DNA from: Paracyclopina nana
Taxonomy: Eukaryota > Arthropoda > Copepoda > Cyclopoida > Cyclopettidae
NCBI GenBank assembly: GCA_019096065.1
Contig: JAGUCH010000001.1
Coordinates: forward strand, 10,664,001-10,728,000
Direction: 5' to 3'
Length of the DNA stretch: 64,000 bases
Part shown: one piece after another, positions 35,529-47,500 of the stretch
Layout: each line of letters starts with the position of its first letter
How positions within the stretch are numbered: the first letter of the stretch is position 1
The notes under the pieces: generated by a model
The model's input: only the letters and a program-made list of their open reading frames with translations
What the model was told of the DNA's origin: nothing
Database searches by the model: none
Translations under genes and position numbers: made by a program

Positions 35529-38500
35529 TCATCTGCCAAGAAAATGTTTGTTGACCGTCCAATTTTGGAAGTTGGAAAAAGCGAGGAGAAAGAAGAATGA
35601 GAGGAAATGATGAATTTTTAATAGAGGCTTCAACATTTCACTAGAGTTGGCTGAGGCTTGATGCTGAGGCTGAACACCGCCACCACCTTTCTCGTTTTCT
35701 CGCTGCATGGCTAAATTTTCGCCTGGAAAGAAGATGAATGCATGTTACGAAATAGGAGCGATAAATGGCTGTCGGAAAGTTTCGCATAGTTTTCACGCAA
35801 CCTAGGATCTCTGCTGCGCTCTGTTGCACTCAGTACCTTTAATGACATGGACGACCACTGAGTGATTTTTCGCGTTCGAAGGCGCGCACGTGTAAATGCC
35901 CGCGTCTCGAGGCCTCACGTTGTCAATATGGAGGCTGGAAACGTCCTCCGGACTCGTCGTCGTCCCCGCCGTAGCAGTCGTACTACTATTGACAAATGAG
36001 TCATTTTTGGAGGCCACCGGTGACTGCTGAGGCCGAGGCTGCTGGCCGCCGATGTCATTTTGATGGCCGTTGGTCATGATACGAATTCCTGTTCGATCCG
36101 AGTAGTTGACGACCTCGTCGTCCCTGTACCAAAATACGAAAGACGGAGTGCCAGAGCTGTCCTCGATGGTGCAAAAAAGGCTGAGCCCAGAGCCTTCTTT
36201 CACGTGGCGCTCCGTGCTACCCTTGATTATGGCATAAGAGTCTGAAATTGGAATTGGAGAATTTGTATCAGCCCTTTTCATCGGAAAATGTGCCTTTGCA
36301 TGCAGGAGAAAGCAGCTGGCATCCCGGTTTTTTTGGTGTGTGTTTGGTACTATTAAAAGCCGTTACGAAACTTTCCAAACTTTCGGCCTTGGCGGAAATG
36401 AGCGTTCAGAAAGGTCATTTTTGTGGACGCCAGTCAAGCCAAAGTTGTTTTGACTGACATATGAATTTCGCGGTAACATTTCCTGACAACTTGCTTTATG
36501 CATTATTCGGCATCGATATTTTAAGCACATTTTCCCACGACTGGATTCGGTGCACGCGGCCATAAATTGTGGCACCCTGCAAGCAAAACTCGTTTTAACT
36601 TCATCTTGAGAGAATTTTGAAAGGGGGCTTAACATGATCAACTCACTAACGGAGTGAAATATGAGCCATAGACGAGCCGTTTTACTGCCTTTTTTCAGCG
36701 TCTTTGTTGAGCTCATGCGCTTGGTGTTATTTATATTAGAAAGCCTTCTCGATGAGATATCTGTTTATTTGCATAGAAGTGTACCTAGTACAATTTGGAG
36801 GGTGAGAAAAGCCCTCCTTCGTCTATCTCTGCTGAGGAGATTTCATCTTTTATAGAGTAATTCTCCTGGAAAGAGGCCCGCCATTTAGAGAAAAGGTGTT
36901 TCCATGTAAATTACCTTTGCTGAGAAATGTTCTGGGAGAGGAAAAAGAAAAAAAGTGTCTTTGGGTGTTGCGGAACTACATTTATTGCCGGATTTCGGAA
37001 TTGTTCCATTTGACTCCTTCAACGACTTGGAAAGCAATGCACAATGGGTGGAAAAGGTCGCAAAACGACCACGTTGAGTCGCGATTACAGTATTTCAAGT
37101 TTCCCTGCAAGACCGTCATCAGCTGACGCGCGGCAGTTATCTTGACAAAACTCAGGAAACGGGCCAAGTACGACCCATTTTGAAATGCAAAAATCCACAA
37201 GACTCCTCCTCATCGTCGTCTTCACAAAGATTTTCGAGTCCAAAAAATATGGCCCTATTATGCAGCATAAAAGGAATTGCTGGAGCTAAGCCAGTTTCCA
37301 AACCTTACAAAAAATCTTGATTACTAAAGTGAAGAAGCCCCCTGGCTTATTTCAGCTCTGAAGGGTCATACGTGAAAGCAAATTCTGCAGAGTCACCATT
37401 TCAAAACATTTCCTTCTTGTCACAAGGGGTGAATCTGCAGCATGTTTGTCGGCTGTGTTCAAAGTCCCTACTTCTGGCTATCTCTCGACAAGAAAAAATG
37501 TGTAAAACAAGGCGCTTTTTAAAACTTGGTTTTAAAACCTGGCCTCAATCCAGGACAACAACAAGTCAGCAGCGCAGTACGTTGAGCTCCCACTTTTTCC
37601 GTGTTTTGCACCCATTGACATGAGCTCAGAAATGGTATGTATTTAGTTCACACGAGGGGCAAAAAGTCTTTTCCCACTCTCATTTTTTGTGAGAGACTTC
37701 AAAAAGCTTGCTTCGACGGTGAAAAGATATTATTCAGGCCATTGAAAGATTGCCAGCCAGGGGTCCACTTTCTTCCAAAAATAGTACCACTGCACTATGT
37801 GGCTGGAATTGAGAGTTGCAATTGAAGCCAGCTCATTTAACAGTATAGCAGCGAGCTTTTTCTCCCTTCTTCGTCATTTTCTATTAGTGATTCCTTCTCC
37901 TTTGAAAACTGCACAAGTTTTCGGATAGGCGAGCAAAAATGCAATTTTAAAAACCAATTTTTCCCACTCTCTTACTGAAAATTAGCTTGCACAGTGGATC
38001 AAAAAGCCGATTTTACGCGCACGAGAAATTACGTCAAATCGCAGATTTCCGATTTTAGCACCCATTTTCAGTTTCTAATTTGTATGACTTCTAGGCTATC
38101 TCAAGAGCACAAATTAATGTTAATTGAGAGATAAAGATTCAAATTTGGTGAAGGAAGCATAATTTTTGGGCAAAAGTTGATTTTGGCGAATTCAGTAGAA
38201 CAGCAACTTTGCACAATTTGAGAAAAAATTGAATCGCCCATAACTTTTGATTCCAAACGACTCCAATTGAGTGACCAAGTCAGAGAAGTCAAGCTAATAG
38301 CATAAATTGATAATCCACCAGAATTGGCTGCTCTTACTTGCTCTCCCGGGTGCCAGGATGCAATATTTTTAGCTTACAGCCAATAAGAAAAGGTGCTACG
38401 TTGATTTCGCGACTTTTTTCCGTGCGCGTGAAATCGGCAAATAAACCCACTGTGGCTTGATTACAGCTTTTCCACTGAAGATGATTTCTTTGTAGAGCCA

Positions 38501-41500
38501 CTATCGTATATAAAAGTACACAAAACACACTTCAGCTTTTTGTGCGTGACAAATGATCGCGAAGGTCCATTATTGCAGCCGACGAGATTGTCGCACCACC
38601 AGATGAAAATCAAGTTACAAAAACCAAATTGAAAAGGCAAGAAATGGATTTTCGCACTTACCTAGCACTATCAGCCTGACTGGGACCTTCAGCTTCTTCT
38701 CGACGTCATCGTGGTACGAGACCTGACACTCGTACAGGCCTGAATCTGACATCCTCGTCTCTTGAATTTTCAGAGCCCAAACATCGTTACCCTCTTCGTG
38801 CAGTGGAGTGAAACGAGTATCTTGCGTATAACGAATTTTGCCTATCGCCAGCACGCGCAGGTCTCGCGTTCGTATCCACGATACCTTCAAAAAGAAGACA
38901 TGTAATGTCGCAGCACTGTTTACTCTGTCTGATTACGTAACTCACCTGTCTGTCTCCCAAGTTTCCAACCACGCAGTGGAGGTAGGTCGTGTGGCTGAGG
39001 GTGGCCAAAACTTTGGTTTTTGTGGCATTTGAGATATAGGGAACACCAAGCCTGTCTTTCCAATAGTTCCAATGCCTGGACGCCACTGAATCGCTATTTC
39101 CAGCTCCTCCGGCAAGAGAGCACACAAAATACCCTGGAAAAAGGAGTAATCAGCACAATTAGCTAGCTTAACTTGATAGCGCTCAAATGTGAAATCTGAT
39201 CGATAATTGAAAGCGGCCAAAATAGCTCTTTTGATTGCTCCCCTATTCACAAGTTACAAAATGGCGAAATTCTGACCACACAATAGGCATCAGAAAAATA
39301 AGGAAAAGAGTTGATGGCAAAATGGGAAGCTCTGGCTCGAGGGAAATCAAAGATTGAGTCATCACAGCACAAGGAGGAAGAAGGTCATCTTTCTCCAATT
39401 TCAGCTTCTTTTAATAGAAGACCTCGATCCTCGGTATTTCGCTTAAAAGAGTTAAATACCGCGTGATTTATGGCTGGTGAACGGAATGGTGGCAATTGCC
39501 CCCCATTGGTTCTACCAAGCCCATGAATTGTTGCCAGCAGTATTGATACGTGTAGCACAACATGGTTGTTCCTTTTTTACCTTTGGAGTCTTCACAGTGG
39601 AGGAGCATTAGTACAAAAAGCCCTGTACAACCAAGTGTGTGCTTTCTCTCTTAAGATAGTCTGGGGCTTGGGGTGATTTTTCTACCATTGTGCAAACTCG
39701 TAAATCTTGCTAAGCTGATGATTTATTCCACCAACAAACTACTCGTGAAAAGAGATGCCATTTTGGTTGCGCTAGCTTGGGCGTACGCGGTATACCAAGC
39801 TTGATTTGCAAAGTAATAATGGCTCATTAGCATTTTCTGCTATGCATATGCACCTAGCCATGCTGACTTCTTTTTCATGCAAACGACCACACTTTAATCC
39901 GAGAAGCAAATATAAAATTCCTCTTTTCGCAACTTTCTTTTTTTTTGCTTTTAATCTCAAGTGACCAAAAAGAATACCATACATACAAGAAGGAGTGAGA
40001 TAAAGTTTAAAAAGGCTGCAATATATTATGCCTTTGAACCTTTTGTGGTGAATTATGATGCGTGGTTATATTTGTGTAAAAAATCAATTGCATTATGTAA
40101 TGGTTTTTATGCATGCTCTGTGTAGCATATTGTAGCATTGGTTTCTTGTTGTCTTTTTCTCACACTCAGCCAGACCCAAAACTATAAGGTTTGGGTTTTT
40201 TCCTCTAGAGATGCATTGTTTTGTAAATAACTCACATCGAGCTGAGGAGGCCTTGTTTACGAATATTGCTCCAAAGCACGATCATATTCGATCCGACCTT
40301 CATATTCATGTGCTCCTCTTTTGTGAATCAAGAAACCCCTAAAACAATCAGAGCTAGCAAAAATACATAGTACACAAGGCATTGCAATATGCAAGTGCCT
40401 ATACCTGAAATGGTGGTATAAGCAGCTAGGTAAGGTACATTTAACGCGAAATGCATTCTAATGCATTTTTGAAGTTTGCCAAGTGCGTCCTTGGACATAA
40501 AAACGTTCTTGGCCACCGAATCATACCTTCTAATAAAGAGATGCATCATCATCAGCTCATTTTCTCCTCCTTTTTGCTAATTGTCAGCAATTTTTCAGTA
40601 GGTATACGCTCGTATGTCAATACTCGAGAAAGTAATGTATGAATTATCTCGCAAATGTGGTGGGAATTGAGGGGCACCACCCCACTAATGAATGTGGTAT
40701 TGATTCCACATCAGTCATCAAAATTGATGAATGGAAAAAAACTGCATTAAAAAGAGGTTTTTTGGATGTACAGAAAAAATAGTTCCCAACTCTTGATGAT
40801 GAAAGCTGATGATGATTTTGCATGTCTGGGTTGGTGCAAGATTAGTAGTAGTAGGATATTTGGCAATATTTTCCCTAGAAAGCGCAATACAAAACTTCTT
40901 GAGAGATAGAGTGAGAGCCGAAAGGGAAAAAGTGCATTAGAGCAAAGAATTGTTTCAAAAAAGAATTGCAATGCAGAGGTTTTCACTTCATGCTGCTGAC
41001 ATGGTATTTTGTCCATTAATTAGCCAAGGCATAATTCACTTTGTACTGGATATTGGCGTAAGAAATGAAAGCCTTTTTTATTCACTATTGTTGTCAACTG
41101 TCACCTCGATAATTGCTTCATGGCATTATTCGAGGAGGCTTGTCAAAAAATCAATCGGTTTCGCCGTGCCAACTTGCCGCTAACTAGGATATTTTTTCGT
41201 GAAATTGATGTCACAGCATTAAAAGTTTTAATTGCTATTAGACGCGACGAAGGAGTAGCTGCTGTCGTATCTTTATGGCTTGCGTCACAAACTTCTAAGC
41301 ACTTGGTTTATCTCTAATTGCTCTTTTCTCTCGCTGCTGTATGTCTGCTCCAATGTAAATTGTCTGCATGCATGCAGCCATTTTCCCGAGGCTACTTTCA
41401 GCCTTGCTTTGAGCAATTTCCTGACTCAAAATTTCAGTTGTGTGTACATAGAAAGCAATTAGTCACTTTTATTGATGGAATTTTGGCGGGCAAGGTTGAC

Positions 41501-44500
41501 AAGCTGGCTATAGTGCAGAAGTTTGTGGGGGCACAACGAGCAAAAAAGCCAGTAACAAAGAGAAAGTTGCAGGGCAGCATAACCTGTCTAATGAAAAACC
41601 TTGCTGCTAACTGCATGTTGCCTGGATCAAGAACAGTTTGGTTGGGGTCCACTAATCCCAAATAGCTCTGTAATGCTTGATGGACGTATTTCATACTACA
41701 GCTTTATGTCAATTTCAGCTTGCCATTTTCTGTGTGAAGCAAATACAGTAGCAAACTTGGGCGTTCTCATATTGGACTTTAGCTTACCAAAACCTGATTT
41801 TGGTTAACTAAAAACCAGTTTTCGGTAGGTAGCCACTACATAGAGCTTTACTAAAACCAGTTTTTGGTTAACCAAAATCAGGTTTTGGTAAGGTAAAGTC
41901 CAATATGAGAACGCCCTATTCCTAGTGCACACACACATTGAGAGGCTTTTTTCTCCAAGCAGAAAGCAATCAAGGCATGTGTAAAAAATGCTGTAAAGTA
42001 CTATATTGATACAGAAAATTCAGAGTGCAGAGAGACCTTTGTTGCCATTAGAGCACTGTGGGATTCCCCCGCCCCCATTAAACCTTAATTGCTAGGACCT
42101 AGCCATATAGTAATAGTAGTGGAAGCAGGCAAGGCTTTTTTACTTCATTGAGGGGTTAAAATCTCAACTGCTGCTGCTGGTATATTGTTATTGCAATCCT
42201 GATTCCAGATTACCGTACTTTATCTCCAAAGAGCCTCTGCCGGGTTGAAGAGGTGGTAGTGGTGCGTCTCCTTTCCCAGACATAAAATGTTCCAATAAGG
42301 GTTTTCGCCAGCATTCAAGAGTGTCTATATACTTTCACGCAAACCTACATTATTAAAAGGATTTTCTCCTTTGTCAGCAGCCAAAAGTTGTATTACATGC
42401 ATATTTTACGAAAGATTTTAAAAGTGCCACTATTTTATCATGGAGGAGTTGTAAAAAGCTCCTCTCTGCAATGAAATTACTCGGGGCAAAAAATACACAC
42501 TGTGGTTTTGAAGTTTATAATTACGTGTCTACAAGCTACCATGTCACGTCGCACTATTATGTGGTGAATATGGCTTTTCACAATTTTAGTGCAAACATGG
42601 TTGGCAGTTCACTTGTTGAAATGACGTTAATTGGCACAGCGGCAATGACGAGGCCAGCTGAGTAACTTAATTCCATGAATACCGTGGAAGGGTTACTCAC
42701 TGACAGTTCTGTTTGCCCCTGTTGTCGTGGTAATTTATGCATTTTTTCGGACAGGGATCACAGAAAAGTATTTAGGCCTCTCCATGCCAGGGATTTTTGG
42801 CATTCCCTAAACACTACTTTTGTTAAAGGTCAGCTACGAGCTCTTCACAATCCTTTTTCAGTGTTTGTGTACCAGGAATTTCAATTTTGTGGCTCGTGGC
42901 GTAAGTAACTTACGCGCAAGTCCCTTGGGTGTGCAATGTAAGCTTCATTTACCTCTCTTGCACATTCATCTCGCAATTAATGATGCAGCACAGAACATAT
43001 TGCTCAAATTCGGAATAGCTATTGCTTTGAGGGCAAGCCAAGTACAGTTATTCAAAGGAGTTGGCCACATGCTGCAAAATGGCACAATTAATTATGCTGC
43101 GAATCCGATAACTTTTGCAATTTCAACTTGCTTGCTAGCTGGGGTTTTGCGAGAGAAATGTGTAACAAACCTTGCCTTGGGCTCCCTTTTCTCAAGACTA
43201 GGCCTTGATTAAGGTCCCACTTTAGAAAAGGGTTGTGAAGATGATAAACGATTAGTCTATCCCCCAGCTTTTCTACTTAGAGGTCTCGCCGAGTGTCAAA
43301 GCCCAACGAGAAGTTTGAGATTTTTTTCGATTAAAAATCAAGATCTATTCGATAAGGTTTAACATTGCACATAAAAACAGACTGATTACTAATTATACAC
43401 TCAGTACTTGATAATTAATCAATTAATAATCATTAACGAAAATTAACCAAGTAAGCTAGTAATGATAATTAATCAAGTAATTGGTTAATAATCATTAACG
43501 ATAGTTAACTGAATCGAAAGTAATCGACCAATCGATCAAAAATCAATAATCGATATGTCACCGAAAACCAATTTTAATGAAATCGAGTACTTTTCGGGAA
43601 CGAATCGAAAACCAAACTTCTCGTTGGGAGCAAGGGACGACGAAAAAGGTCTTTTATGGCCTTGGACATTGTTGCGGTGGCATCTGGCCCGCAGTCGTAG
43701 CAAGGCTACAGTACCAGCAGACTTGAAGCTTACTTGACGAAAAATCGTGACTGGAATTTGGCAGCAAATTGTTCCTCTTTTTCTGTCAATGCAATGCCAA
43801 ATTGATATTGCTTCTTCTGCCATTAATTGGCAAGAACTCACGTCAGCTCAGGACAATTTCAAGTGTGATCTGAGCTTGACACGAGCTTCTCACCATGCAC
43901 AATATATGGTATTACTATTAGCTGAGACGGCTGAGCAGTACATAAGCTCCGACCATATAATTTCCATGATTTTTCATGTTGTTTGATGTAGAGGAGGATA
44001 ATGAACATTATGCATCTACAAGTGGATAATGATCATTATGCCTCACTTGATCCTTGCGCCATCTATCATAGAAAAAAAGGAAGGTGGCAGTAAGAATCGA
44101 ACCACAGTCACTCGGGTAGCAGGCCGACGCTCTACCTCTGAGCCATCAATTTGATTATGAAGAATGCTTATGAACAAGCGCTTAAAAAAGATGGCCAGAC
44201 GGGCCGGCGCGGCATGGCCGCAAGACGCAACGGCAACAAGCGCTTGGTGAAGGCTAGACTGCTGGGTCAGCTTTGATGAGCTCATGCTCCCTCTGTGTGC
44301 AGCAGGCACTAGCTAGCGCGGCCGGTGCAAGCTAGACCGCTGGGTCAACTTTGATGAGCTGTCTGCAATAAAGCGAACCCCAAAATTTAAGGCATATCTT
44401 GCAAAAAAATGAGCAAGAAGAGCACTTCTTAATTGACTTTCAGGCATTGCTTGAAATGTTGGGGTAGCTAATAGTAATAGGATTATACACCTCTAGGCTG

Positions 44501-47500
44501 GAGGTGTATAATCCTATATTATATCAGCAGGCGCGAGCGAGCTAGCTAGCGTACGTAGTAAACGATTGAGTGGTTTCTCACTCCTCTCAGTTGTTCCCAT
44601 GGCCAACAACTTCTCAAGCCTAGAGTCAAATACATCAGAGGCCTAGCAAATTGAAAATTGTTTGCAGAAAAACTTAATACAACCTCTAGCTAGCATGCAG
44701 GCTGCTGCCATGCAGCCTAAGAAAAATGCGTCTGTCAGCTCAAGGCCCAAATTTAAGGCAATCGAGGTTAATATTCTGGAAGTGGGGTTCTTTGAGCAAT
44801 GAAAAATAATAATCGCGAGAAGATGCGTTGCCACATAAGTCAGCCGCACTGCAATAAGCCACAACTTGGTACGGGGTATCTATCTCCACTAATGAGGCTG
44901 TTGGGAGGCAATAACAAAAAAGGAGAGCATTATTTTTTGCTCTCTGATTGTTGAGCACAACCTAGACCTCATTGTCGTATTGCTACACGTCGCCAGCTAT
45001 ACGCTGCATTTTCCATGTTTTTGCTCAAAAATAATTGGTTTCGTGACCAAAATGTGATTGAAAAGCAAGTATTACTGCTTCAACTAGTACATGACGATCG
45101 TAGGTGAACCAATTTACCTAATCGCACGATCCATTATTTGCTGTGCAAGGATGAAAGAAGGAAATAATTGTGGAACAATCCACTTTTTATGTCAACTTGC
45201 GGTGTTTAACGTGACAAATTGGGATACATGTGTTTTTGATTTTAAGCACCGAGTAAGCAAAGCAAGACAGCAACCAATCATTTGAAGTCGATAAATCTTC
45301 TGCAAAAGACATAAATGGTGGCTACACAGGATTTTTTGCTGGTTTCTTTAATATTTTGCAACATTCGATTTGTTATTATTAGCTGATGAGGTACTTGCCA
45401 GAAATATGACACCTGGCATATTTTAGTGGCCCTTTTAAAAATTAGCCAATTGACAATAACAGCTCTACTATGATACCAGAACGACAATACTGCAGTCGTC
45501 GTCTACAAGGGCAATTTGTTTTCCGGTTTATTTTCTGGTCTGCATGCCTTTGGCTGTATTGCCATTTAAAGTCATTTTGGGAAGAAGGGTGCATTTGACC
45601 TTGATCGAAAAGAGGGCAAAAAGCCAGCTCAACATCCCAAATAAGGCCGAGGTACATAAAGAGGTACTGCAAGAAGTACAACAATAAAAAGCAGTGTTTT
45701 TCGGCTCGAAAAAGGTCAAATAGTTTGGATAGGCATTCCTGCTGACACAAAGTCACTGAGGTTGGTCTCATGCGTCAAAGCTTTTACCTCTCTCATTGAA
45801 TGACAGCATTACACACAAATTGCAAGCCAAACAAAAACCGTAACTGTGCCGCTTTTGAAATAAAAAAGAGAGCCAGCTGCAAAAAGGATAATCTCTGCTT
45901 TAAAAAGCAATCCTAGTGAATTTGGAGGCAAGCACAAAAATGATCATAACATGATTATTCGATACGCACAAGTACTGTGTTTTGAATTGTAACTGTAATG
46001 ACACACCGAGTGGCAGTACCATTGTAAATCATGACCAAGCAAGACGTCAAGTGTAGCTCGTGCCCGGACGTCATTAAGGCCACAGCCTTCCTTACCCTTT
46101 TTTAGCACCAATTCTGTAGTTGCTTGTAGTAATACCAGCAGCTCAGTGTTCACGCTATGTGTACGTACATGTACGTCGTAGCTGTGAATGAAAAGCAACC
46201 GAAAATCACCACTTCATGACTATTTTAGCATGATTGATAGTTTTTCATCCGAATTGAAAATACTGGTGGGAGCATAAACAGGCCATTATTTACGCCATCT
46301 TCACCATAAATATTCAGGTCAAGGGTAGGCACTGATTTCAGAATACACATTTGTACATTGTACAATATCAGCAAAGGGCCTACTTTGGAAATTTGCTTGA
46401 AAGGCCCATAAAAAGGCAATATCGCATTCGTACCTCGAGAAGAACGGCAGATATTCGTCTTCAATTGATCCACTTATAAGGATCCAATTTGGAAGCATAA
46501 AAGCCCTATGTTCGTAGGTGGGTATTTCTGCTTACAAGCGCCTGCTTTCCTGCGATTGCTGCCTGCGTATGACCAAGCAGCCAGGATTTGTCAACATGTC
46601 AAGACACCAGTCTCAAGGGACAGGAGTAGTCATTAAATATTTTAAGTTCCCTAATGTCAAATTAATTGTGGACCACTCTAATTACATGCAATTTGCTGTG
46701 CATAAACGATGTTCACGCCACGAGAGTCAGGGTTGGCAAAATTCGTTGACTTCAATGTTTCGTACCATTTGCATACTGGCACATACATGTTAGTAGTTTT
46801 GGTGAGCAAATGAGCACTGTGCACGCAATCAACTTGATTATTTGTCACGCAACCTTATTATTGTCATTTTTGCCAGCTTTTGTGTGGAGCCAGCGACAGA
46901 AAGCCGGTTTTGATTGTCTGCGCTCAGCTACAAAAAGTTGTGTAAGACACGCAAACCCAAAATGTCTCCTCCAAGGTGAATTCTTGAATATTATTAGCCC
47001 GAAGGCATTTGCTTTAATGCCATGCAGGGTGACCACATTCAGAGGCATAAACAAGCGTGGGTACATTTTCAAAGCAATAAAGCGGAGATGGCTTCCGAGT
47101 AAGCTTCACATTTGAGAGATTGCATCAAATGGGCATAATTTCTTCACACCAGCAGTTTTACCGCAACTTTTGCTGGCTGACAGGGGATAAGAATCCTCGT
47201 TGTCACACCTTGCATTATTCGGAGAAAGCAGCCAGGGGAAATGGGGGAATTAACTGCATGCAGCATTTCAGAAACGTCTGCAGGGTCTTTTTCCACAATT
47301 AGTAGATCAAGGTTGGCCAGCAGACTCTATGAAGACCGTGATATATTAATGCCTGGCGCTTTTTCTGACATGAGCAATGAGAGGGTAGTACGAAAATCGA
47401 CACAAAGGGCCTAGTCCAGGAAATCTTGATGTACAGCATGCTGCAAAAAGGGTTCATTAGCGTGAAAAGGCCAGGAAGGTTTTTTTTTCTGCAACATTCT

